Source of the DNA: Ruminococcus sp. UBA7013
Lineage (GTDB): Bacteria; Bacillota; Clostridia; Oscillospirales; Ruminococcaceae
Direction: 5' to 3'
DNA length: 5,305 nucleotides
NCBI GenBank assembly: GCA_002449585.1
Contig: DJXD01000045.1
Coordinates: forward strand, 1-5,305
The notes under the pieces were generated by a model. That model saw only the letters and a list, made by a program, of their open reading frames with translations, did no database searches and was not told where the DNA came from. A program made the translations under genes and the position numbers. The first letter of the stretch is position 1, and every line of letters starts with the position of its first letter. Below are positions 1 to 5,302 of this stretch, piece after piece.

Positions 1-15
1 TCAAGAGGGTGGGAC

Positions 16-55
16 GCAATTCATCTCCCACCTACAGAGGTGGGGGATTTCTTGC
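16..55 (+). repeat. Terminal-type hairpin resembling an IS200/IS605 (TnpB/IscB-associated) right end
   Basis: An imperfect palindrome is seen directly. An inner 11-bp stem (23-33 with 38-48, one T-G pair) is closed by the loop ACAG. An outer 4-bp stem (GCAA 16-19 with TTGC 52-55) is separated from it by a symmetric TTC/TTC internal loop. No T-run follows, so it is not a normal terminator. From memory of the family, this shape (GC..ATTCATC, C-rich arm, G-rich arm, TTCTTGC) matches the right ends found downstream of tnpB or iscB-like genes, where the end also forms part of the guide RNA. The element body would lie left of the window. Identity is inferred; no transposase sequence is visible. Confidence 0.5.
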
Positions 56-172
56 TAATTTGGTTAAAAAAAGAAATGATAAAATCTGGATTATTCACAA
101 AAAGTTAACAAATTATGACTGCATATTTTCCGGTTTTTCTCCAAATTTCTGAAATCACTGGAAATTCTGAAT

Positions 173-186
173 TTTTTTCGAAAAAA
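173..186. promoter_or_regulatory. AT-rich palindrome upstream of the promoter, possible UP element
   Basis: A 14-bp perfect palindrome (six T, CG, six A) ends three bases before the -35 hexamer of the carboxypeptidase gene. A second, shorter inverted repeat (ATTTC-T-GAAAT) is at 145-155. The A- and T-tracts in this position could act as an UP element or a bending site. No known operator was recognised. Confidence 0.3.
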
Positions 187-189
187 TAG

Positions 190-218
190 GTGACAAATCC
201 AGAGTTTTGTGTTATAAT
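190..218 (+). promoter_or_regulatory. Sigma-A promoter (extended -10) of the carboxypeptidase gene
   Basis: The -35 box is GTGACA (190-195), the spacer is 17 bp, and the -10 box is a perfect TATAAT (213-218) preceded by TG at 210-211, giving an extended -10. The predicted start of transcription is near 225, leaving a leader of about 43 bases before the ATG at 268. The same bases could be read as a GTG start at 190, but a start inside the promoter is not credible. Confidence 0.8.
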
Positions 219-220
219 AA

Positions 221-243
221 ATCAAACACTTGATAGCCATCAA
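221..243 (+). promoter_or_regulatory. Alternating inverted repeats in the 5' leader, possible operator
   Basis: Three five-base modules with regular 9-base spacing are visible: ATCAA (221-225), TTGAT (230-234) and ATCAA (239-243). The middle module can pair with either neighbour, giving two mutually exclusive small hairpins with four-base loops. They begin right after the -10 box, where a repressor operator would sit. The stems are short, so chance is possible. Confidence 0.25.
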
Positions 244-252
244 AGATTAATG

Positions 253-260
253 AAAAGGAG
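253..260 (+). promoter_or_regulatory. Ribosome binding site deciding the start at 268
   Basis: AAAAGGAG ends seven bases before the ATG at 268, an optimal distance. The in-frame ATG at 262 is only one base away from it and is therefore unlikely. This site sets the mature start 26 codons downstream of the longest open frame. Confidence 0.85.
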
Positions 261-267
261 TATGCCA

Positions 268-1536
268 ATGGCACAGCAATACAGTAAAAGACGTTCCGCA
301 GATAAAGCACGCTCTACTTTCATGCTTCTCATGCTGAGTGTGGTTTTAGTCTTTGCCTTCGGTTTGATCATCGGCAAACAGGCAAATGATATTCATCAGG
401 CGGAATCTGTACAAAGATCTGTCAGCAATGTTCCAAAAGAAACTACAGCCCCTACGGAATCAGAAACATCCGCTTTGAAAGAAACCATTCCGGAAGAAGA
501 AGATCCGGACTTTCATCAGGCTTCCAGCTTCTGGAGCGAGGATGCGCATATTTATTTGAGAGTGAGCCATGAGAAACCCCTCCGCCTTGCCGCAGAACCG
601 GATTTTGATCTTTCTGATATGATTTATGGTGTCAGTGATGAAAATATTGCCGCTGTGGATGAAAATGGCGTGATTGTAGGACTGCAAAAAGGCGAATGTG
701 TGGTTTCTGTCTTCTGCAATCAGGAGACATTGAGAATCCCTGTCACCGTGCGAGAATTGGTTGTCCGGGATGGATGCACTTATGTAGATGATATTCTGGT
801 TGCCAATAAAACGTATAGCCTTCCGGAGGATTATGATCCTGGTATGCATCCGGAAACAAAAGAAGCATTTGAAGCATTGCAGGCAGATGCCAAAGAGCTT
901 GGGCTAGATATTTATGAAGGGTCAGGCTATCGGAATTATCAGTATCAGATTTCGGTTTATCGGAGTGTATGTGATGCTTATGGGGAAGAATATGCAAATC
1001 AGGTTTCTGCACGGCCGGGCTATTCTGAGCATCAGACAGGTTACACGATTGATTGCAATTCGATCAATGATAGTTTCAGCAATACACCAGAGGGGCAATG
1101 GCTTGCCCAGCATTGTCATGAATATGGGTTTATCATACGTTATCCGGCAGGAAAGGAAGATATTACAGGGTATGCTTATGAATCATGGCACATTCGCTAT
1201 GTAGGGGTAGAAGCGGCCACGGAGATGTATGAACAAAATCTGACATTGGAAGAATATCTTGATATTGTATCAGAATATCATCCGGAAGAAGAGGAAACCG
1301 AAGCAGAGACAGAATTGATAGAAGAAGAGGAAACAGAAGCATTCCCAGAGGAAACAGAATTCACAGAACCGGAATATCAGGATTATGATCAAGATTATGA
1401 TCAGGGTTATGATCAGTATGATAATTATGAGATAGATCCGCCGCAAGAAATCACAGATGCAGAAATACCGGATCAGGAAGAAATCTATTCTGAACCGGAA
1501 GAGGAATTTATGGATGCGCCCTTGATCGCACCATGA
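268..1536 (+). CDS. Membrane-anchored M15-family D-alanyl-D-alanine carboxypeptidase (VanY-like) with Ig-like domain
   Basis: A 422-residue protein predicted to trim the terminal D-Ala from peptidoglycan stem peptides outside the membrane. A basic N-terminus (KRR, 7-9) precedes one hydrophobic helix at about 17-37, so it is probably an anchored type II protein. A Thr/Glu-rich linker follows, then a region at about 92-165 that resembles a bacterial Ig-like group 2 fold (DENIAAVDENGVIVGL, KGECVVSV). The peptidase domain spans about 184-335. It has SGYR (219-222), SARPGYSEHQTG (247-258), and the expected zinc ligands H255, D262 and H308, with catalytic E305 in ESWHIRY. All key residues are present. 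The C-terminal 85 residues are acidic, with two EEEETEA repeats (340-346, 352-358) and YDQ repeats. The gene is monocistronic, with its own promoter and terminator. No vanA/vanB-type resistance genes lie nearby, so a housekeeping wall role is more likely than glycopeptide resistance. Confidence 0.88.
   Translation: MAQQYSKRRSADKARSTFMLLMLSVVLVFAFGLIIGKQANDIHQAESVQRSVSNVPKETTAPTESETSALKETIPEEEDPDFHQASSFWSEDAHIYLRVSHEKPLRLAAEPDFDLSDMIYGVSDENIAAVDENGVIVGLQKGECVVSVFCNQETLRIPVTVRELVVRDGCTYVDDILVANKTYSLPEDYDPGMHPETKEAFEALQADAKELGLDIYEGSGYRNYQYQISVYRSVCDAYGEEYANQVSARPGYSEHQTGYTIDCNSINDSFSNTPEGQWLAQHCHEYGFIIRYPAGKEDITGYAYESWHIRYVGVEAATEMYEQNLTLEEYLDIVSEYHPEEEETEAETELIEEEETEAFPEETEFTEPEYQDYDQDYDQGYDQYDNYEIDPPQEITDAEIPDQEEIYSEPEEEFMDAPLIAP
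1285..1341 (+). repeat. Direct repeat encoding EEEETEA
   Basis: Two 21-base units at 1285-1305 and 1321-1341 differ at one base. They encode the paired acidic motif in the tail of the carboxypeptidase. Confidence 0.8.
1381..1416 (+). repeat. 12-bp tandem repeat (three units) encoding the YDQ tail
   Basis: Three adjacent 12-base units (1381-1392, 1393-1404, 1405-1416), each close to GATTATGATCAG, encode DYDQ-DYDQ-GYDQ. A decayed partial unit follows (YDNY). The arrangement keeps the reading frame whatever the copy number. Confidence 0.85.
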
Positions 1537-1540
1537 TGCA

Positions 1541-1576
1541 AAAAACACACTTTCTAGATTTAGGAAGTGTGTTTTT
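1541..1576. terminator. Bidirectional intrinsic terminator between convergent genes
   Basis: A 15-bp stem with a six-base loop: AAAAACACACTT pairs with AAGTGTGTTTTT, extended by T-G, C-G and T-A pairs. The stem supplies a T-run on either strand. It lies five bases after the carboxypeptidase stop and four bases after the lipoprotein stop on the opposite strand, so it can serve both genes. Confidence 0.88.
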
Positions 1577-1579
1577 GAT

Positions 1580-2896
1580 TTAGCTTAGAGCAGAACCGGT
1601 ATCATCTGCAAAGAAAGAGATTTGTACACCATCCTCCAGAGAGAAGATATAAATCTGTATTCCATCGGGGGTATCTGTCCATGCGGCATAATCTGCCTGT
1701 GATTCAGAGGGGGGATCAAAATGATCAGAGAGTGTCTTGACCCAATGAGAATAATTACCCGGATTTTCATCGAAATAATTCACGCCGACAAGCCCCAGAC
1801 TGGTGAAGCATAACACAGACTGCACAGCATGATCATAAAAATTGATATTTTCATATTCCATAATCAATTCCCAAGGCTGGCCGGGTTCTTCTGTTCGATA
1901 TTCATAAAGCTGAGAATAGCTTCCCATGCATCGGCGGCCTTGTTCGGGGGTCATATAGAACGTCAGGCCATTGAGGGGATCATGAATTTCGGGTTCAGCA
2001 GGGGGAGCGGATGTGATCGTTGTTGTTGTTGATGTTGATGTTGTAGTAGTAGTTGATGTAGTTGTAGAAGAGATTGCCGTTTCAGAATGGCTTGTCTCTG
2101 TGATCATAGCAGCCGTTGATTGCATTTCGATTTCAGGCATTTCCGGGGAGGGGATTGTTTGGGGGATTTCTTCCGGATCATTTTGGGCTTCTGTCTGGAT
2201 GCGATCCGTCATAACCGGATCTGATTCCGGAATGCTTGTGCTTTCTGGAATGCTTTGATCTGATACAGCTGTTGTCTGATCGGCTTCTGTTATTTCTGTT
2301 GCTTCTGTGGTCATGATGGGGGGGTCTGCTGGGATGACAGGGGTTCTTGTTTCCGGCATGGGGGCAATATTAGCAATCGTCTCCGGTTCTTCTTCCTGAT
2401 CGGGAATCACTGATTTTTCTGATCCGCTATATTCGATATAGAAAGAAATCTGAACACCTTCCTCCAGATTAAATAAATAAATAGATGTATTTTTCCCTAG
2501 TGGGTTCTCATACCATGCTGATAATCCTTTGCTTTCTTCCGTAGGAATGCCATAGACCCCTTCTAAGGCAAGTGACCATTCCGGATAAGTCTTTTCATGC
2601 CCAATATCATGATAATTCAGCCCCACAAGCCCCAGACTGGTGAAACATAATGTCAGCGTACAGGATGTATGATAAAACTCTGTCACATCATAATCCAGTA
2701 ATAATTGCCATTCTCCAGCATAGCCTATAGATTCCCGTTCTTCCAGAAGATGCAGCCCGGAAAGCTGTGTCCGGACTTCTTCGGGGGAAGCATACCATTG
2801 CAGACCCATCACAGGCCTGAGGGCTTCTTCTGAAACATGGGCGCATCCTGTCAGCAGGGAAAATGCAAGACAACATGCAATATATTTATTTTTCAT
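1580..2896 (-). CDS. Lipoprotein with two copies of an unrecognised domain joined by a Pro/Ser/Thr/Glu linker
   Basis: A 438-residue predicted surface lipoprotein. A short basic start and hydrophobic core lead to the lipobox LLTGC, with the lipidated Cys at 18. Two homologous modules of about 125 residues follow, at roughly 29-158 and 307-435. They share LCFTSLGLVG-L/V-NY (83-95 and 362-374), F-N/S-LE-E/D-GVQISF and a GL..Y..PE entry motif. Between them is a 145-residue low-complexity linker rich in P, T, S and E, including a near-pure Thr/Ser run at 277-296. I do not recognise the module; function is unknown. The ATG at 2896 overlaps the end of the upstream gene by 11 bases. GGTGATT, five to six bases ahead of it, can serve as a weak ribosome site, so coupling is likely. 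An in-frame TTG at 2902 is a less likely start. Confidence 0.85.
   Translation of the reverse strand: MKNKYIACCLAFSLLTGCAHVSEEALRPVMGLQWYASPEEVRTQLSGLHLLEERESIGYAGEWQLLLDYDVTEFYHTSCTLTLCFTSLGLVGLNYHDIGHEKTYPEWSLALEGVYGIPTEESKGLSAWYENPLGKNTSIYLFNLEEGVQISFYIEYSGSEKSVIPDQEEEPETIANIAPMPETRTPVIPADPPIMTTEATEITEADQTTAVSDQSIPESTSIPESDPVMTDRIQTEAQNDPEEIPQTIPSPEMPEIEMQSTAAMITETSHSETAISSTTTSTTTTTSTSTTTTITSAPPAEPEIHDPLNGLTFYMTPEQGRRCMGSYSQLYEYRTEEPGQPWELIMEYENINFYDHAVQSVLCFTSLGLVGVNYFDENPGNYSHWVKTLSDHFDPPSESQADYAAWTDTPDGIQIYIFSLEDGVQISFFADDTGSALS
1592..1978 (-). repeat. Domain repeat, C-terminal copy (module B)
   Basis: This stretch encodes residues 307-435 of the duplicated lipoprotein. It aligns over its whole length with module A. 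A 20-base segment at 1788-1807 is identical to 2625-2644 in module A, and the identity continues after one mismatch. Confidence 0.85.
2009..2068 (-). repeat. Imperfect trinucleotide tract encoding a Thr/Ser run
   Basis: ACA/ACT/TCA-type codons are repeated for about 20 residues (277-296) in the linker of the lipoprotein. The tract is rich in runs such as (GTT)n and (GTA)n on the + strand. Slippage here would change linker length in units of one residue without breaking the frame. Confidence 0.75.
2423..2812 (-). repeat. Domain repeat, N-terminal copy (module A)
   Basis: This stretch encodes residues 29-158 of the duplicated lipoprotein, directly after the lipidated Cys. It is homologous to module B. 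The best-conserved block encodes CFTSLGLVG, at both protein and DNA level. Confidence 0.85.
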
Positions 2897-3266
2897 TTTC
2901 AATCACCAGCTTGTATAATGCAAGATATGCATTTAATTTTTCTGTATTTTCTTCTGTTATGGTATCATCAAGAATTTCAAATACATAATCAGAGTTTCGT
3001 GTTTTGACATGAATCCGGTTTCCTTTCTGTTGATACTCTCCATGCGATGTATGAAACCAGGCACATGTTTCCGCTTCCTGCCGGATAATCAGGGCGGCAT
3101 GTCTGCCGGGGGCTTCATGAAGGCTTTCGAAAATATAGAGTGCCCCTTCAAAATTCAGATAGGGAAGCCGGGAATCCCAAGGATTTTGATCAGAGCTTTC
3201 ATCCGGGCATAATTTGCGGATGCTGACAAGTTTGGCCAGTGGGACGGCATAGACAAGTTTCGGCAT
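2886..3266 (-). CDS. Small hypothetical protein, coupled to the duplicated lipoprotein
   Basis: A 126-residue protein that I do not recognise. It has no signal peptide, lipobox or membrane helix and is probably cytoplasmic. Its pattern (FEGALYIFESL, RHAALIIRQEAETCAWFHT, RIHVKTRNSDYVFEIL) suggests a mostly beta-strand fold, ending in a helix (about 103-123) with a charged tip. The ATG at 3266 is preferred. The open frame continues upstream to a GTG at 3383, but those 39 codons would translate the promoter and the terminator hairpin of the preceding gene. The ribosome site before 3266 is weak (GAAAGAAG). The stop at 2886-2888 lies inside the next gene, giving an 11-base overlap, so the two are probably one operon. 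Expression seems to depend on the promoter at 3334-3362 or on read-through. Confidence 0.7.
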   Translation of the reverse strand: MPKLVYAVPLAKLVSIRKLCPDESSDQNPWDSRLPYLNFEGALYIFESLHEAPGRHAALIIRQEAETCAWFHTSHGEYQQKGNRIHVKTRNSDYVFEILDDTITEENTEKLNAYLALYKLVIENEK

Positions 3267-3289
3267 GATAATCACACTTCTTTCTGAAC

Positions 3290-3317
3290 AAAAAAAGCCC
3301 CTGCCAGGGGGGCTTTT
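3290..3317 (-). terminator. Intrinsic terminator after the solute-binding protein gene; possible attenuator
   Basis: On the minus strand AAAAGCCCC (3317-3309) pairs with GGGGCTTTT (3301-3293) around a seven-base loop, followed by a seven-T run ending at 3290. It starts four bases after the stop of the solute-binding protein. An outer pairing, TCTGAA (3321-3316) with TTCAGA (3288-3283), could extend the structure. It also lies in the leader of the next gene. Confidence 0.88.
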
Positions 3318-3321
3318 CAGA

Positions 3322-4722
3322 TTACTGAATGGCAGTATTGCATTCTGAAACGGCACTGTCAACAGCAGGGGAACAGCTGGCACTTAATGCTTCCCATGAA
3401 GTGAACTGATCTGAAAGAAGCCCGTTCATAAGCTGATACATTGCACTGCTGTTTTCATTGGCAAAGCCGCTCCCGGTATACATGGCAGTGCCCATTCCAA
3501 AACCGGGATCAAAAATCGTTGTCAGATCTGAGCGATAATTTTGAATCGCATTATATTGCTCTTCTGTGAAAAAGCCCGGCACACCTAAGAGATAAGATTC
3601 TTCCAAAGCCTGCTTTTTGGCAGATTGTTGATAGATCTCTTGAGAGGCGGCAAGCCGTTCACAGGAGATATAAATGCCAACCGCCTCCCCTTTATCAGAA
3701 TTTTTCACTAGCATATGAGCGGCATATTCTGCGCTGAGATAAGATTGATCTAAATCAGGGGATTTCGGGAAAGGAACGGCCATGAAATCAGCATCCGGAT
3801 CAGATGCATTAGATACACTGAGAGCCCATTCCGGCATAGCATAGAATAAAATATCATGAGAAGCCGGAAAACTCGGATACCAGCCAGAGCTATATAGATT
3901 TCTGTCACGGATAGCGGCAAGTAATGTTTCAGCGGCTTTGAGATCCGGATCAGCAAGATTATTGCTAAATGCTGTGCCATCGAAGCTGACAAAGGGTTTC
4001 CCGACCGATTGGGCAATTCCCTGCCCGGCAGAAGACCCACATAATCCATAACGACCGCTGCCGCCATCTTTGAAATCCTGCATGAGATTCATGAATGCAT
4101 TCCAATCCCATTGGCCGGATTGATATAAATCATAAGGATCATCAAGGGAATTTTCCTGAAGCATCTGACGGCTGTAAATTAATAACAGGGGATCTATGGT
4201 ATCATAGGGAATCACATAATGTTTTCCGTTCTGTGCGTACATAGAAACGGCATTTTGCATATCATTCCAGATTTCATCATTGAGATTAATATAATCATCC
4301 AGCGGCTGGAAGAGATCTTTGCAAACGCCCTGCGGGAAGATTGTCATATCATAAGGGAACATGTCGACAGGTTCACCGCTGAGGAGTCTTTCCGAGAGGG
4401 CATCTAATTTATTTTCTGATCCGCATGGAATCCAGGTGATATGACCGTGGAATTGTTCTTCAAAAATCGCAAGAGCTGCACTGCGGTCGTTTCCTTCTGC
4501 TGGATTGAGATCATAATCTGACAGCCAGAAAATTTCCTGATCAGAAAGATCTTTTATAGTAGGGGTATCCGGGGGCATTTCGGGTGCTTCTGTAGGGGGT
4601 GCTTCTGTTTCCACGGGGGGGATTTCCTCTATAGAAGAATCTTCTTTTTTAGAGCAGGCAGTTGCTGCGAATACAAGGGACAGACTGAACAGGCCAGTCA
4701 TCCACCGGAGTGATTTTTTCAA
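3322..4722 (-). CDS. ABC transporter extracellular solute-binding lipoprotein (family 1)
   Basis: A 466-residue lipoprotein predicted to capture a substrate, probably a sugar or oligosaccharide, outside the membrane and pass it to an ABC permease. The signal peptide (KKSLRW, then a hydrophobic core) ends at AATAC with the lipidated Cys at 23. An acidic Pro/Thr/Glu linker runs to about residue 57. The rest is a typical family 1 binding fold, with a conserved-looking LSERLLSGEPVDMFPYD, LFQPLDDYI, GKHYVIPYDT and the motif SGQWDWNAFMNLMQDF. Substrate cannot be read from the sequence. No permease or ATPase gene is present in the window, so it may use a remote transporter or have a sensing role. 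Start: TTG at 4722 gives a normal MKKS signal peptide, with AAAGAG ten bases upstream. GTG at 4731 is in frame but lies too close to that site. Confidence 0.85.
   Translation of the reverse strand: MKKSLRWMTGLFSLSLVFAATACSKKEDSSIEEIPPVETEAPPTEAPEMPPDTPTIKDLSDQEIFWLSDYDLNPAEGNDRSAALAIFEEQFHGHITWIPCGSENKLDALSERLLSGEPVDMFPYDMTIFPQGVCKDLFQPLDDYINLNDEIWNDMQNAVSMYAQNGKHYVIPYDTIDPLLLIYSRQMLQENSLDDPYDLYQSGQWDWNAFMNLMQDFKDGGSGRYGLCGSSAGQGIAQSVGKPFVSFDGTAFSNNLADPDLKAAETLLAAIRDRNLYSSGWYPSFPASHDILFYAMPEWALSVSNASDPDADFMAVPFPKSPDLDQSYLSAEYAAHMLVKNSDKGEAVGIYISCERLAASQEIYQQSAKKQALEESYLLGVPGFFTEEQYNAIQNYRSDLTTIFDPGFGMGTAMYTGSGFANENSSAMYQLMNGLLSDQFTSWEALSASCSPAVDSAVSECNTAIQ
3334..3362 (-). promoter_or_regulatory. 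Putative internal promoter for the downstream two-gene operon
   Basis: On the minus strand a perfect TTGACA (3362-3357) is followed by a 17-bp spacer and AATACT (3339-3334). The spacer ends in TGC, giving an extended -10. It lies within the last codons of the solute-binding protein gene. Transcription would start near 3327, before the terminator at 3317-3290. The -10 matches consensus at four of six bases. Confidence 0.5.
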
Positions 4723-4758
4723 AAATATCACGCTCTTTCATTCTTATTTCTAATTATT

Positions 4759-4787
4759 ATTATAACGGTTTCCCGGCGGAATGTCAA
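4759..4787 (-). promoter_or_regulatory. Perfect-consensus sigma-A promoter of the solute-binding protein gene
   Basis: On the minus strand TTGACA (4787-4782), a 17-bp spacer and TATAAT (4764-4759) match the consensus at all twelve positions. It begins five bases after the rnhA stop codon. The predicted leader is about 30 bases. No operator-like repeat stands out, and the sequence predicts strong basal transcription. Confidence 0.9.
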
Positions 4788-4792
4788 GTATT

Positions 4793-5245
4793 TTATATGA
4801 ATTTGTCTCTTTGTGCCACTGCCAGCCGATCACAGCGTTCATTCTCCGGATGTCCGGCATGGCCTTTCACCCAGATAAAGGCAACTTCATGCTTGTCTAA
4901 TAATAATAATAAAGCTTGCCAAAGATCTATATTCAATGCCGGTTTGCCATCAGATTTGATCCAATTCTTTTTTTTCCAGCCATACACCCATTTTTTTGTA
5001 ATCGCATTGACAATATATTGACTATCCGTCATGAGAGTGACATGACACGGTTCTTTCAGAGCTTCCAGAGCAGAGATCACTGCCGTTAATTCCATACGAT
5101 TATTTGTCGTATCCGGCGCACCTCCGGACAGCTCTTTTTCAATATCATTTCCGTCAGCTGTCCGATAACGCAGTATTGCACCCCAGCCGCCTGCTCCCGG
5201 ATTCCCTGAACAAGCTCCATCTGTAAAAATATCCACATGTTTCAT
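4793..5245 (-). CDS. rnhA: Ribonuclease HI
   Basis: A 150-residue, full-length RNase HI, which cuts the RNA strand of RNA-DNA hybrids in the cytoplasm (R-loops, replication primers). The family's catalytic acids are all visible: D9 (FTDGACSGNPG), E52 (NNRMELTA), D74 (TDSQY) and D139 (ENERCDRLA), with the flexible-loop His at 129 (VKGHAGHPEN). The basic handle region (KKWVYGWKKKNW, 84-95) used for hybrid binding is present. The ATG at 5245 is the only credible start, since a TAG lies upstream in frame. Its immediate upstream bases hold no ribosome site; the nearest good one is GGAGG at 5298-5302, beyond a hairpin. Five consecutive TTA Leu codons occur at 4898-4912. No terminator is visible after the stop, so rnhA transcripts may run into the solute-binding protein gene. 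Confidence 0.95.
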   Translation of the reverse strand: MKHVDIFTDGACSGNPGAGGWGAILRYRTADGNDIEKELSGGAPDTTNNRMELTAVISALEALKEPCHVTLMTDSQYIVNAITKKWVYGWKKKNWIKSDGKPALNIDLWQALLLLLDKHEVAFIWVKGHAGHPENERCDRLAVAQRDKFI

Positions 5246-5252
5246 CCAATAG

Positions 5253-5295
5253 GCGGCAGGATACCCCGCCTTCTAAAGTCGGGGAGGAATGCCGC
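5253..5295 (-). repeat. Terminal-type hairpin resembling an IS200/IS605-like right end, abutting rnhA
   Basis: An outer 6-bp stem (GCGGCA 5253-5258 with TGCCGC 5290-5295) encloses an inner stem (CCCCG 5264-5268 with CGGGG 5280-5284, plus CTT/AAG). On the minus strand it reads GCGGCATTCCTCCCCG then a loop, then CGGGGTATCCTGCCGC. The layout (outer stem, short internal loop, C-rich/G-rich inner stem) matches the hairpin at 16-55. I recall such sequences as ends of TnpB/IscB-type elements. The element body would lie right of the window; a solo palindromic insertion is an alternative. No transposase is visible. Confidence 0.5.
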
Positions 5296-5297
5296 TC

Positions 5298-5302
5298 CCT
5301 CC
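5298..5302 (-). promoter_or_regulatory. Displaced ribosome binding site upstream of rnhA
   Basis: GGAGG, inside AAAGGAGGGA (5296-5305, minus strand), is the only strong Shine-Dalgarno sequence upstream of rnhA. It lies 52 bases from the ATG at 5245. Forty-three of those bases are the hairpin at 5253-5295, so folding would leave nine unpaired bases in between. Function is inferred from this geometry. Confidence 0.35.

Noticed and set aside
16..55. Left hairpin as an intrinsic terminator
   Set aside because: The stem is strong, but only TTTC, not a T-run, follows it, and an additional outer stem is present.
1..58. Possible C-terminal end of a transposon nuclease in the open frames at the left edge
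   Set aside because: All three forward frames are open over the first 50 bases, too short to tell coding from chance, and the hairpin structure explains the sequence better.
190..267. Upstream extension of the carboxypeptidase to a GTG at 190
   Set aside because: The GTG is part of the -35 box, and the -10 box lies within the extension. AAAAGGAG at ideal distance points to the ATG at 268.
743..1012. Minus-strand open frame opposite the peptidase domain
   Set aside because: It lies antisense to an intact conserved enzyme, with no family motif and no supporting start signals.
1285..1416. CRISPR-like array
   Set aside because: Repeats are short, in-frame and adjacent, with no unique spacers; they encode low-complexity protein.
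268..1536. Glycopeptide resistance vanY within a van cluster
   Set aside because: No vanR/S, vanH, vanA/B or vanX-like gene is nearby; M15 carboxypeptidases are common in ordinary wall metabolism.
1270..1548. Minus-strand open frame rich in Ile, Phe and Leu
   Set aside because: It is the antisense shadow of the acidic repeat tail; its hydrophobicity comes from reading Glu/Asp/Tyr codons in reverse. It also has no ribosome site.
2013..2258. Plus-strand Val-rich open frame
   Set aside because: It is the antisense of the Thr/Ser repeat linker of the lipoprotein.
3267..3383. Extension of the small protein to a GTG at 3383
   Set aside because: It would translate a promoter-like sequence and the full terminator hairpin, and it overlaps the 3' end of the solute-binding protein gene in another frame.
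4765..4781. Terminator for rnhA from the CGG-GAAA-CCG stem
   Set aside because: Only three pairs form and no T-run follows; these bases are the spacer of the downstream promoter.
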